Assembly (NCBI GenBank): GCA_017552985.1
Contig: JAFZNO010000134.1
Coordinates: forward strand, 1 to 64,000
DNA from: Lachnospiraceae bacterium
GTDB lineage: Bacteria > Bacillota > Clostridia > Lachnospirales > Lachnospiraceae
DNA length: 64,000 nucleotides
Direction: 5' to 3'
The position numbers and the translations under genes are program-made. This document shows positions 43,139 to 51,870 of the stretch, piece after piece. The notes beneath the pieces were generated by a model. The model was not told where the DNA came from. It saw only the letters and a program-made list of their open reading frames with translations, and made no database searches. The number at the start of each line of letters is the position of its first letter. Position 1 is the first letter of the stretch.

Positions 43139-44092
43139 TTGAGTGCACAATTTCACGTATCATCCAATCCGCACGTACGCGCTGCGTCATCGACCGGCAG
43201 CATCATGATGCTTGTGGTGATCGCATTGCTTCCTGCGGCGGGTTTTGGAATTTATAATTTTGGGACGAGGGCGGCGCTGGTGCTTCTTACGTCCGTTGTT
43301 TCAGCCGTTTTGACGGAATATTTGTTTGGACTGTATAAGAAGAAACTGACCGTTACGGATCTTTCCGCGGTCGTGACGGGACTTCTTCTTGGCATGAATC
43401 TTCCCGTAACCATTCCGCTATGGATGGCGGCACTGGGAAGCGTATTTGCCATTCTGGTGGTAAAATGCCTGTTTGGCGGATTAGGCCAGAACTTCATGAA
43501 TCCTGCCCTTGCGGCAAGATGTTTTCTTGTGATTTCCTTCCCGAGCCAGATGACAAATTTCATCAGTACCGGCGAAGGGGCATTGGACGCCTACACGGGA
43601 GCGACGCCGCTTGCATTGTTAAAGGCAGGAGAGAGCGTGAACGTTATGGAAATGATCATTGGAAAGACCACCGGTACTATCGGTGAAACCTCCGTGATCG
43701 CCATCGTGATCGGAGCGTGCATCTTGTTGATGACCGGCGTGATTGACCTTCGAGTTCCCGGAAGCTATATCGTTTCCTTTGTGATCTTTACCATATTATT
43801 TGGTGGTCACGGTTTTGAACAGGCTTACGTATCCGCACAGCTTGCGGGTGGCGGTCTGATGCTTGGCGCGTTCTTTATGGCGACGGATTACGTGACTCGT
43901 CCCATCACGGTTAAGGGACAATATCTGTATGGTATTTTCCTGGGGATCATGACGGGCGTGTTCAGGTTCTTTGGACCTGGCGCCGAGGGCGTGTCCTTCG
44001 CGATCATATTAGGCAATCTTTTGGTTCCGCTAATTGAAAAGGTTACGGTTCCCGTACCTTTTGGAGGAAAGGGGGGCCGGAAGAATGGATAA
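43139..44092 (+). CDS. rnfD: Rnf complex subunit D
   Basis: 317 residues, membrane-embedded with about nine helices. The covalent FMN attachment segment is AYTGATPLALL (Thr in the S/TGAT motif). The start is TTG 43139 with AGGAGG about 8 bases upstream, giving SAQFHVSSNPHVRA, the usual RnfD N-terminus. RnfD carries flavin and forms part of the ion path. Its end overlaps rnfG by 8 bases. Confidence 0.95.
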   Translation: MSAQFHVSSNPHVRAASSTGSIMMLVVIALLPAAGFGIYNFGTRAALVLLTSVVSAVLTEYLFGLYKKKLTVTDLSAVVTGLLLGMNLPVTIPLWMAALGSVFAILVVKCLFGGLGQNFMNPALAARCFLVISFPSQMTNFISTGEGALDAYTGATPLALLKAGESVNVMEMIIGKTTGTIGETSVIAIVIGACILLMTGVIDLRVPGSYIVSFVIFTILFGGHGFEQAYVSAQLAGGGLMLGAFFMATDYVTRPITVKGQYLYGIFLGIMTGVFRFFGPGAEGVSFAIILGNLLVPLIEKVTVPVPFGGKGGRKNG

Positions 44093-44699
44093 GAGAAAAG
44101 TTATGCTTCAGGAGGCATTGATCCTGACCGTGATCACTTTGTTCTCTGGACTGCTTTTGGGATTTGTGCATGAACTGACCAAGGAGCCCATTCAGAAACA
44201 AGAACAACTTGCCATTCAGAATGCCTGTCAGGAAGTGTTTTCCGACAAACAGGGTGTTACTTTTATTGAACAACAGTCGGAGCCTACTTTGTACTTGAAG
44301 GAGGAACTGGAAAAACAGGGCGTGTCCATTGGAAAGGTATGGGAAGCCATGGATGCAGACGGCGTGCCTGCAGGATACGTCATTGAAACGGCTTCTTCTG
44401 AAGGATATGGCGGTAACATCGTACTTTACGTGGGCGTGACCATGGAAGGCGTTTTGAATGACGTTTCCATCTTAAACATTTCCGAAACGCCGGGACTTGG
44501 CATGCGTGCAAGCGAAGTCTTGGTACCGCAGCTTCGCAACAAGGCAGTTGACCTGATCGAGTATACCAAATCGGGAGCGGACGAGGAAGATGAGATCGAT
44601 GCCATCAGCGGTGCCACCATCACGACCAAAGCCGTTACCAATGCGGTAAACGGCGCGCTTCGCATGGCGAAGGAACTGAGGGGAGGTGACGAGGAATGA
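44085..44699 (+). CDS. rnfG: Rnf complex subunit G
   Basis: 204 residues from ATG 44085 (GGAGGAAAGGGGGG upstream). One N-terminal membrane helix (about 10-30) leads into an exported FMN domain with the attachment motif SGATITTKAV (Thr). It carries the second covalent FMN of the complex on the outer face. The stop overlaps the rnfE start by 4 bases. Confidence 0.95.
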   Translation: MDKRKVMLQEALILTVITLFSGLLLGFVHELTKEPIQKQEQLAIQNACQEVFSDKQGVTFIEQQSEPTLYLKEELEKQGVSIGKVWEAMDADGVPAGYVIETASSEGYGGNIVLYVGVTMEGVLNDVSILNISETPGLGMRASEVLVPQLRNKAVDLIEYTKSGADEEDEIDAISGATITTKAVTNAVNGALRMAKELRGGDEE

Positions 44700-45964
44700 G
44701 CACCAAAAAGAAAGCAGACTCCCCCATTGAAAGATTAGGAAATGGTCTATTCAAGGAAAACCCCACGTTTGTGCTGATGCTCGGCATGTGTCCGACCCTT
44801 GCCGTGACGACCTCTGCGTTAAATGGCCTGGGAATGGGACTTGCGACTACGGCTGTTTTGATGATGAGCAATCTGATCATTTCCCTGCTTCGCAAGGTGA
44901 TCCCCAATCGCGTGAGAATTCCTGCGTTTATCGTGATCATTGCGACGTTCGTTACGGTCGTGCAATTCCTGATGGAAGCATATTTGCCTGACGTGAATGC
45001 GGCACTGGGAATCTACATACCGCTGATCGTCGTAAACTGTATTATCTTGGGAAGAGCGGAAGCGTATGCGTATTCAAATCCTCCCATTGCGTCGTTTTTT
45101 GACGGACTGGGAATGGGACTTGGTTTCTCCCTGGCGCTTACGTGCATCGGAGCAGTTCGTGAGCTCCTTGGTGCCGGAAAGATTTTTGACACCGTGGTGA
45201 TGCCGTCGTCCTTCGTGCCGATCAATATCTTTGTGCTCGCACCCGGCGCATTCTTTGTGCTTGCGGCACTGACTGCGCTGCAGAATTATATCCGCATCCG
45301 CATGAAAAAAGCCGGAAAGAAAACCCATGAAGGCATGGGATGCAATGAGGATTGCATGAATTGTGCGGATCAAAGCTGTTCCAAGCGCTTCTATGATGAC
45401 AAGACAGAGAAGAAAGCTGAGCCTAAGGCCAAGGATGCAAAGAAGGAAGAGCCTAAGACCAAGGAAGTAAAGAAGGAAGAGCCTAAGGCCAAGGAAGTAA
45501 AGAAGGAAGAGCCTAAGGCTAAGGACGAAAAGAAGGAAGCACCCAAGGCAAAGGACGAAAAGAAGGAAGAGCCCAAGGCAAAGGACGAAAAGAAGGAAGC
45601 ACCCAAGGCTAAGGAAGTAAAGCCGGAAGAACCTAAGGCTGAGGAAGTAAAACAGGAAGAACCTAAGGCTGAGGAAGTAAAACAGGAAGAACCTAAGGCT
45701 GAAGAAGTAAAGCCGGAAGAACCTAAGGTCGAGGAAGTAAAAACAGAAGAAGTTAAGGCTGAAGCCAAGAAAGAAGATTCTAGGCCAGAGGAAATAAAGA
45801 AACAAGAGCTTACGTTCGAAGAGATAAAGAAAGAAGCTCTGAGCGACGAGGTCAAAGAGGAAACTCAACCTGTTCAAGAGAAGACAATCCGTCAGATCAA
45901 GGAAGAGGCTCTGAGAAAACGTTTGCAGGAAAAAGAAAGGAAGGGGGAGAAGAAAGATGAATAA
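44696..45964 (+). CDS. rnfE: Rnf complex subunit E with Cys cluster and Lys/Glu-rich repeat tail
   Basis: 422 residues, about twice the usual RnfE length. Residues 1 to about 205 are the normal six-helix subunit. A cytoplasmic or interfacial segment then has C216-x3-C220-x2-C223-x4-C228, a possible metal or Fe-S site. From about residue 236 a tail of about eleven decapeptide repeats (EEPKAKEVKK and variants, drifting to EEPKAEEVKQ) and then a less regular acidic/basic coiled coil fills the rest. The repeat DNA is 30 bp per unit and looks like slippage-driven expansion. The tail end overlaps rnfA by 8 bases. It might contact the membrane, ribosome or other proteins. Confidence 0.93.
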   Translation: MSTKKKADSPIERLGNGLFKENPTFVLMLGMCPTLAVTTSALNGLGMGLATTAVLMMSNLIISLLRKVIPNRVRIPAFIVIIATFVTVVQFLMEAYLPDVNAALGIYIPLIVVNCIILGRAEAYAYSNPPIASFFDGLGMGLGFSLALTCIGAVRELLGAGKIFDTVVMPSSFVPINIFVLAPGAFFVLAALTALQNYIRIRMKKAGKKTHEGMGCNEDCMNCADQSCSKRFYDDKTEKKAEPKAKDAKKEEPKTKEVKKEEPKAKEVKKEEPKAKDEKKEAPKAKDEKKEEPKAKDEKKEAPKAKEVKPEEPKAEEVKQEEPKAEEVKQEEPKAEEVKPEEPKVEEVKTEEVKAEAKKEDSRPEEIKKQELTFEEIKKEALSDEVKEETQPVQEKTIRQIKEEALRKRLQEKERKGEKKDE

Positions 45965-46541
45965 CGTAAAAGATCTTTTGATCTTAATGATCAGCTCCTC
46001 CTTAGTGAGCAACGTTGTACTAAGTCAGTTTTTGGGTCTGTGTCCATTCCTTGGCGTTTCAAAGAAGGTAAAGACGGCCTCCAGCATGGGCGTTGCGGTT
46101 ATCTTTGTCATTACGCTTGCGAGTGCCGTGGCCGGCGTGATCTACAAGTTCTTGCTTGTTCCGTTAAAGATCGAATACCTTCAGACCATCGTTTTTATTC
46201 TGGTCATTGCGGCATTGGTTCAGTTTGTGGAGATGTTCTTAAAAAAGAATTCGCCTGGTCTTTATCAGGCACTTGGCGTATACCTTCCACTGATCACCAC
46301 AAACTGTGCAGTACTTGGCGTTGCGCTTACGAACGTGCAGAAGGAATACGGGATTTTGAAGGGTATAGTGAATGGATTTGCAACGGCACTTGGATTTACC
46401 ATTGCCATCATTATTCTTGCCGGAATCCGTGAAAAGACGGCGTATAATGACGTGCCGGAAAGCTTTAAGGGAATGCCCATGGTGCTGCTTACTGCCGGAT
46501 TGATGGCGATTGCCTTCTGTGGTTTTTCGGGGTTACTGTAG
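45957..46541 (+). CDS. rnfA: Rnf complex subunit A
   Basis: 194 residues, six predicted helices, the family's usual size. Landmarks are VLSQFLGLCPFLGVS near the N-terminus and the second-half GVYLPLITTNCAVLGVA, the inverted-repeat cysteines that bind an intramembrane [2Fe-2S] cluster with RnfE. ATG 45957 lies within the end of rnfE. It forms the ion-translocating core of Rnf. Confidence 0.96.
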   Translation: MNNVKDLLILMISSSLVSNVVLSQFLGLCPFLGVSKKVKTASSMGVAVIFVITLASAVAGVIYKFLLVPLKIEYLQTIVFILVIAALVQFVEMFLKKNSPGLYQALGVYLPLITTNCAVLGVALTNVQKEYGILKGIVNGFATALGFTIAIIILAGIREKTAYNDVPESFKGMPMVLLTAGLMAIAFCGFSGLL

Positions 46542-46591
46542 GCGGTGATAATGGTTTAATAAAATCCGGATGAGATCCTGGAGGAATGGAT

Positions 46592-47395
46592 ATGAACGTT
46601 ACCAGTATTTTGATTGCCGCCGTGATCGTGGCTGCGGTTGGCGTCTTTATAGGACTGTTTTTAGGTTTTGCCGGCATCCGCTTTCACGTCGAGGTGGATG
46701 AAAAGGAAGAGGCAGTAAGGGCCGCGCTTCCTGGCAATAACTGCGGAGGCTGCGGGTTTGCAGGATGTGACGGTCTGGCCGCCGCCATTGCAAAGGGAGA
46801 AGCGCCCGTGAATGCCTGTCCCGTTGGCGGCGAACCTGTTGCAAAGGAAATCGGTAAGATTATGGGAGTATCGGCCGATGCGGGAAAGTGCATGGTTGCT
46901 TTTGTACATTGTCAGGGAGACTGCGATAAGGCGAAAACGCAGTATGAATATACGGGAGCTGAGGATTGCCGCATGATGAGCTTTGTACCCGCTGGAGGCC
47001 CCAAGGCATGCTCACAGGGGTGCCTTGGATATGGTACCTGCGTAAAGGAATGTCCCTTTGACGCAATTCACGTGAAAAACGGAATTGCCGTTGTGGACAG
47101 GGAGGCATGTAAGGCATGCGGAAAATGTGTTGCCATATGTCCGAAGCATCTGATCACGCTGATCCCTTATGACGCTAAGGTTGCCGTGGCTTGTAAGAAT
47201 AAGGATCGCGGTCCCGTAGTCATGAAGGCGTGTGACGTTGGTTGCATTGGATGCGGCATTTGCGTAAAGAATTGTGCCGTTGGTGCCGTAAAGGTTGAAA
47301 ACTTCTGCGCTGAGATCGATCAGGATAAATGCGTGGGATGCGGCGCCTGCGTCGAGAAATGTCCGAAAAAAGCAATTGTCCGCATAAATAAATAA
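46592..47395 (+). CDS. rnfB: Rnf complex subunit B, polyferredoxin
   Basis: 267 residues from ATG 46592 (GGAGG 7 bases upstream; ATG 46586 is too close). An N-terminal membrane helix (about 5-27) is followed by a Cys-rich domain NCGGCGFAGCDGL and CPVGG, then further ferredoxin-type motifs (CLGYGTCVKECPFDAI, CKACGKCVAICPKHL, CIGCGICVKNCAVGA and CVGCGACVEKCPKKAI). It takes electrons from ferredoxin into the complex. Last gene of the operon; a hairpin follows. Confidence 0.96.
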   Translation: MNVTSILIAAVIVAAVGVFIGLFLGFAGIRFHVEVDEKEEAVRAALPGNNCGGCGFAGCDGLAAAIAKGEAPVNACPVGGEPVAKEIGKIMGVSADAGKCMVAFVHCQGDCDKAKTQYEYTGAEDCRMMSFVPAGGPKACSQGCLGYGTCVKECPFDAIHVKNGIAVVDREACKACGKCVAICPKHLITLIPYDAKVAVACKNKDRGPVVMKACDVGCIGCGICVKNCAVGAVKVENFCAEIDQDKCVGCGACVEKCPKKAIVRINK

Positions 47396-47412
47396 ATAAA
47401 AAGGCTGTCATA

Positions 47413-47486
47413 AAAACAGACCTGTCCGCATAAGGTATTTTAGGGCTTGTACCCAAAGACGCCGCAAGAAGGAGGGTCTGTTTTTT
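47413..47486 (+). terminator. Long-loop terminator between rnfB and the hydrolase gene
   Basis: AAAACAGACC at 47413-47422 pairs with GGTCTGTTTT at 47475-47484, with six T from 47481. The loop is about 52 bases and contains the SD GGAGG of the next gene, whose TTG start lies in the T run. Confidence 0.6.
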
Positions 47487-48153
47487 GTATCCGAAAACAA
47501 TGAGAGCATTGGTGATCATCTATTTCTTTACGTTTGCGGCGTTTCTCTTCCTGATCGTTTTAGGGAAAGGATCTAAGCAGGCGGAAGAGAAAACGGTAGC
47601 AAACCAGCCAAAAGAAATAAGGATCAAAGAGACGGCAGCGTCATGCCGTCATGAGGATAAAACCTATGCCAAGGCGGGCGAAATAATGATTCAAACTACG
47701 AATGAAATCAATCTGGAACCCGTGAATGAGACAGCGCCCCTTGATGATGACTTGACGCAAGTACTGGCATATCCCGAGGCTGAGGTATCTGTATTGGAAA
47801 GAATCGTTGAGGCTGAAGCCGGAGGAGAGGATGCAGACGGGAAGCTGTTAGTGGCAAACGTTGTGTTAAACCGGGTACGGGATGAAGCTTTTCCGGATAC
47901 AATCTCCGAAGTGGTATTTCAGAGAACGGGAGGAGTGACGCAGTTTTCACCCGTGGCAAATGGACGGTTTGAGGCCGTGACAATCAGTGAAGAATCGAAG
48001 GAAGCAGTGGAGAGGGCGCTTTTGGGGGAAGACATTTCTGACGGTGCACTGTATTTCGTGGCAAGAAAACATGCCGATCAATCGAAAGTGCGGTGGTTTG
48101 ACGAAAACTTGACGCCGTTATTTCAACATGGAGGGCATGAATTCTTTAAGTAA
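47485..48153 (+). CDS. SleB/CwlJ-family cell wall hydrolase, membrane-anchored
   Basis: 222 residues from TTG 47485, whose SD GGAGGG lies in the preceding hairpin; ATG 47500 is the alternative. One N-terminal membrane helix (about 8-28) is followed by a linker of about 75 residues. The Hydrolase_2 domain starts near residue 100 with RIVEAEAGGEDADGKLLVANVVLNRV, where the Glu is catalytic, and includes QFSPVANGRF and GALYFVARKHADQSKVRWF. Family members cut cortex or vegetative peptidoglycan. Without spore genes nearby, vegetative wall remodelling is equally likely. Confidence 0.9.
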   Translation: MYPKTMRALVIIYFFTFAAFLFLIVLGKGSKQAEEKTVANQPKEIRIKETAASCRHEDKTYAKAGEIMIQTTNEINLEPVNETAPLDDDLTQVLAYPEAEVSVLERIVEAEAGGEDADGKLLVANVVLNRVRDEAFPDTISEVVFQRTGGVTQFSPVANGRFEAVTISEESKEAVERALLGEDISDGALYFVARKHADQSKVRWFDENLTPLFQHGGHEFFK

Positions 48154-48170
48154 TGATAAATCTAAATACA

Positions 48171-48203
48171 AAAAACGGGAGCCTTTTGTGGGCTCCCGTT
48201 TTT
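48171..48203 (+). terminator. Rho-independent terminator after the hydrolase gene
   Basis: AAAAACGGGAGCC at 48171-48183 pairs with GGCTCCCGTTTTT at 48191-48203 around a seven-base loop. A clear terminator, with A/T flanks that could also work on the minus strand. Confidence 0.95.
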
Positions 48204-48331
48204 AGGCACGACTACAGTACATACCTTAACATAATACCAAGAAAAAGTCTAGTATTTTTTTAATTTTTTTACTATAATCATCTTTGCCGGCAAAAAGAAA
48301 CCATGAAACCTAAGTGACGCAGGAGGTACGA

Positions 48332-51300
48332 ATGAGTCAAATACCAGGCATTTCAAGGAAAGAGGAAGAACGCAAGCTCGAGGAAATCATTGGGATCGCA
48401 CAATCCAAGCTTGACGGCGTGAAAGCGGACGTCAAGAATCTGGAGAACGAACTCCGTGCAATGCAGCAGGAGTTCGATGAGAGTGACAAGGAACAGCAGG
48501 CATTATGGCACAACACGGATGCAAGATTCAAGGGTGCGAACAGAGAACTGCGAAGGGCAGCGCAGGCAAGAAAAAAACCTTACTTCGGAAGGATTGATTT
48601 TGTTGATGACGCATTAAAGAAAGAGGAATCCTACTACATCGGAAGATCCGTGATTGCAAAGGATCCGGCGCATCCGGAGGTGATCGACTGGCGAGCGCCG
48701 ATCGCAAGCGTGTATTATGATGCTTCCGTTGGCAAGGCAAGTTATTCTGTCAAGGGTGAAGGAAAATTCACGATTGACTTAAAAAGAAAGCGTACCTATG
48801 AGATCGAGAATGACAAGCTAAAGGACTTCTATGACAGCGACGTGGTCGCAAACGACGAGCTCCTGACCAAGTACCTTGCAAAGAATAAGCGTGCCGTACT
48901 CGGAGAGATCATCGCAACCATCCAACAGGAACAAAATGAGGTCATCCGGAAAAAGCCACAACACAACGTGATCATCCAAGGTGCAGCGGGATCCGGTAAG
49001 ACGACGGTTGCCATGCACAGAATATCCTACATCCTCTACAATTACGATCTGGAATTCAAGCCTGAAGATTTTTACGTTATAGGCAGCAATCAGGTACTCC
49101 TGAATTACATAACGGGCGTGCTCCCGGAACTGAACGTTTACGGCGTCTCTCAGATGACGATGGAGCAACTGTTTGTAAGACTCCTGTATGAAGACTGGGA
49201 TCCGAAAAAGTATTCCGTAAAGCCTGTTGTCAGGGGCGTAACGGAACCGGTCAAGGGAACGAGGAAATGGTTCCTAAGCCTCGAAAAGTTTGCAAGGGAA
49301 TATGAATGGACTCTCTTCCCGAGAGAGGACGTGTACCTTGAGAAGAATCACGTGCGGATCATGAGCAGTGAGATGATCGAAAGTCTCCTGACGCAGTTCG
49401 ACAAACTCTCCAGGGCGGATAAGGTTTCCCTCCTTACGGAAAGGCTGCTGGGAAAACTCGAAAATGAAATCTGTGGAAAATATTATTCCTATTCCGAGGA
49501 GGAGAAAAAAAGACTCAGAAGAACTTACGGATTATATTTTGGAAGAAGGGAATGGAAGGGGTCCATCTTTGAATTATATGATTCCTTCCTGGATCAGCAG
49601 GCACTGGACGGCATTACGGTAAAGCATCCGGAAGGCGGCTTTGACGTATATGACCTTGCGGCACTTGCCTATCTGTATAAGCGCCTAAAGGAGACGGAGA
49701 TCATTCGCGAAGCGGGACACGTGGTGATAGATGAAGCGCAGGACTTTGGCATGATGGCCTATTGCGCATTGAAATACTGCTTGAGCACCTGCACCTATAC
49801 CATCATGGGAGACGTATCGCAGAACATCTTTCTGGATTACGGATTAAATGACTGGCAGGAGCTTCGGGAGCTGATGCTTCCTGATGAATTTGACTATTTC
49901 GGATTGCTGCGTAAGAGTTATCGTAATACCGTGGAAATCTCGGAATACGCGACAAACGTACTGCATCACGGAAGCTTTCAGGTATATCCGGTACAGCCCA
50001 TTATCCGGCATGGGGAAGAGGTCATGACGGAAGGCGCGGCGGATGAGGAAGAACTGATCCAAAAGACGGAACGCCAGATCAAGGAATGGCAGAAAAAGGG
50101 GTATGAAACCATTGCGGTGGTCTGTCCGGACGGGGAGACGGCGGATCGCGTAAACGAAAAACTATCGAAGAAAATGGAACTGCTGCCAAACGGCGGTGAT
50201 CAAGTGGAATTTGGCAATGGCGTACTGGTACTTCCCCTGGAATTTGTAAAAGGCCTGGAATTTGACGCGGTGCTGATCTATGACTGCTCCGAGAAGAATT
50301 ATCCTGAGGGCGACGCCTTTGTAAAACGCCTCTACGTTGCAGTCACAAGAGCGCTTCACGAACTAACCGTACTCTATCAGGGGAAGCTTACGCAGCTGAT
50401 CGCAAGACCCGTAACGGAGGAAGAAAAGAAAAAGGCGATCGTTGAAAGTGATAAGCCCAAAAGGAAACCGCTGCCACCCAAGGAGGAGAAAACCCATGCG
50501 GAGAAGGCAAAGGAGCGCGCCGAGTGGGGCGAAGTCCTGATCCAGGAAAGAAATTACGTTGGCCCCAGAAGAATAGAGATCAGTGACGCGCAGAAGATAC
50601 CAAAGCAATCTAAAAACACGGGGCACAAGCTGACTTATCTGGACGAGGAAGGGAAATTGCCATCCTACTACGAGGAAAAGATGACCCAGGGGGCAAGCGC
50701 GCAGAAGAAGCAGGAAACCTTTGTGAATCCAAGGCTTGACCGGGAATTCGGATCCATGCCGGAGCAAAAGGACTTAAGGCCTCTGGGACATTCAAGGATC
50801 GATTGCGGCGTAAAAATGGTCTTGAAAGAAAAAACGGCCGTTCAGTTTATCAGCTCCTACGGAGTTTTAAGACTGGAAGCTGCACCGAAGGACGCGGTCA
50901 GGGTTTGCTTCCAAAAAGGTCAGGGGAAGGCCTTCCCTAAACCTGAAAAAGAGTTTGCGGGTCTGGGTAAGGGAATGGTACGGGAAGCAAGGGATTACGT
51001 GGAATTGGTTACTCCCAAGGTGACGGCGAGGGTCATGAAAAAGACCGGAGAGGTATCCTTCTTTGACGCAAAGGGAAAGGCGCTTTTGACGGAAAGGGTC
51101 AGGGAACCAAGACAGACTGAGACGGCACTTAGCTACACATATTTTGAGTTTACCAAAAAGGAAGAACTATACGCAAAGCCTTTGGACGGGCAGTTCCCCT
51201 TGAAGATCGGTCAGTCGGCAAAAACGTTTTCCTTTGGATCCGGAATCAGTGAAATGCCAGGGATTCATTCTTCCGGCGGATATGAAATCCTTTTCCCTTC

Positions 51301-51400
51301 AGGCAGGAAAACAACCTGCTGTAACATTCCGGCATATGGCCCTTACGTCTCACAGGAAGGCGAAGGAATCGAGTATTATTTCCTTTCGGGAAGAGTGTAA
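48332..51400 (+). CDS. HelD-type UvrD-like helicase with C-terminal GH31-like beta domain
   Basis: 1022 residues from ATG 48332 (CAGGAGG upstream). Residues about 1-75 are the HelD N-terminal coiled coil that enters RNA polymerase. Superfamily I helicase motifs follow: GAAGSGKTTVAMHR (Walker A), VIDEAQDFGMM (Walker B), GDVSQNIF (motif III) and AVTRALHEL (motif VI). HelD rescues stalled RNA polymerase. Usual HelD proteins end soon after motif VI, at about 690-780 residues. Here about 190 further residues (from about 830) show VELVTPKVTARVMKKTGEVS, then SSGGYEILFPSG and GIEYYFLSG. This is the pattern of the N-terminal beta-sandwich of GH31 glucosidases, ending before the catalytic barrel. The extra domain call is by motif only. 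Confidence 0.85.
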   Translation: MSQIPGISRKEEERKLEEIIGIAQSKLDGVKADVKNLENELRAMQQEFDESDKEQQALWHNTDARFKGANRELRRAAQARKKPYFGRIDFVDDALKKEESYYIGRSVIAKDPAHPEVIDWRAPIASVYYDASVGKASYSVKGEGKFTIDLKRKRTYEIENDKLKDFYDSDVVANDELLTKYLAKNKRAVLGEIIATIQQEQNEVIRKKPQHNVIIQGAAGSGKTTVAMHRISYILYNYDLEFKPEDFYVIGSNQVLLNYITGVLPELNVYGVSQMTMEQLFVRLLYEDWDPKKYSVKPVVRGVTEPVKGTRKWFLSLEKFAREYEWTLFPREDVYLEKNHVRIMSSEMIESLLTQFDKLSRADKVSLLTERLLGKLENEICGKYYSYSEEEKKRLRRTYGLYFGRREWKGSIFELYDSFLDQQALDGITVKHPEGGFDVYDLAALAYLYKRLKETEIIREAGHVVIDEAQDFGMMAYCALKYCLSTCTYTIMGDVSQNIFLDYGLNDWQELRELMLPDEFDYFGLLRKSYRNTVEISEYATNVLHHGSFQVYPVQPIIRHGEEVMTEGAADEEELIQKTERQIKEWQKKGYETIAVVCPDGETADRVNEKLSKKMELLPNGGDQVEFGNGVLVLPLEFVKGLEFDAVLIYDCSEKNYPEGDAFVKRLYVAVTRALHELTVLYQGKLTQLIARPVTEEEKKKAIVESDKPKRKPLPPKEEKTHAEKAKERAEWGEVLIQERNYVGPRRIEISDAQKIPKQSKNTGHKLTYLDEEGKLPSYYEEKMTQGASAQKKQETFVNPRLDREFGSMPEQKDLRPLGHSRIDCGVKMVLKEKTAVQFISSYGVLRLEAAPKDAVRVCFQKGQGKAFPKPEKEFAGLGKGMVREARDYVELVTPKVTARVMKKTGEVSFFDAKGKALLTERVREPRQTETALSYTYFEFTKKEELYAKPLDGQFPLKIGQSAKTFSFGSGISEMPGIHSSGGYEILFPSGRKTTCCNIPAYGPYVSQEGEGIEYYFLSGRV

Positions 51401-51411
51401 AGAAAAAATAC

Positions 51412-51440
51412 TTGACAGCCATATAAATCTATAGTATGAT
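51412..51440 (+). promoter_or_regulatory. Strong sigma-A promoter of the ylxM-ffh-rpsP operon
   Basis: TTGACA at 51412-51417, 17 bases, TATGAT at 51435-51440. The predicted start, about 51447, falls inside the left arm of the hairpin that follows. Confidence 0.85.
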
Positions 51441-51443
51441 ATG

Positions 51444-51478
51444 CGAGGTGTCCTTTGGGACGCCTCGTGTTGTTTTTG
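51444..51478 (+). terminator. Terminator-like hairpin overlapping the ylxM start site
   Basis: 51444-51453 pairs with 51458-51467 over ten pairs (one G-U, four-base loop), followed by a T-rich run GTTGTTTTTG. It would end readthrough from helD, while the promoter just upstream starts RNA within the left arm. Confidence 0.65.
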
Positions 51479-51496
51479 TTGAAAAGGTATGATTCA

Positions 51497-51841
51497 ATGG
51501 AAAAGATTTTTGAACAGGCACTCCTTTATGATTTCTACGGTGATCTTTTGACGGATCATCAAAAACAGGTGTATGAATCCGCGGTGTTCAATGACATGTC
51601 TCTTGGAGAGATTGCTGCTGAACAGGGGATTAGCAGACAGGGCGTGCATGATCTGATCAAAAGATGCGATAAGATATTGCAGGATTATGAATCCAAGCTT
51701 CACCTGGTGGAACGGTTTGAAAAGGCGAAGGAAAAGATCGCACGGATCGAGGCGCTAACGGATCCGGCGGACGGCGTGAAGGAAGAGAACAAATTGACGG
51801 AGATCCGTAAGCTTGCGGGGGATCTGCTGGATACCCTGTAG
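51497..51841 (+). CDS. ylxM: YlxM/p13-like helix-turn-helix protein of the SRP operon
   Basis: 114 residues from ATG 51497 with AAAAGG about 9 bases upstream. The sigma-70 region-4-like helix-turn-helix is MSLGEIAAEQGISRQGVHDLIKR (about residues 34-56), followed by a long coiled helix. YlxM lies next to ffh across Firmicutes and in streptococci binds or modulates the SRP RNA/FtsY system. First gene of the operon; ffh starts 29 bases downstream. Confidence 0.93.
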   Translation: MEKIFEQALLYDFYGDLLTDHQKQVYESAVFNDMSLGEIAAEQGISRQGVHDLIKRCDKILQDYESKLHLVERFEKAKEKIARIEALTDPADGVKEENKLTEIRKLAGDLLDTL

Positions 51842-51870
51842 AAACTTCGGAGACAAAAAAGGAGCATGGC

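Noticed and set aside
45074..46012. A 312-codon minus-strand frame rich in Phe and Leu
   Set aside because: It is the mirror of the Lys/Glu repeat tail of RnfE and has no independent support.
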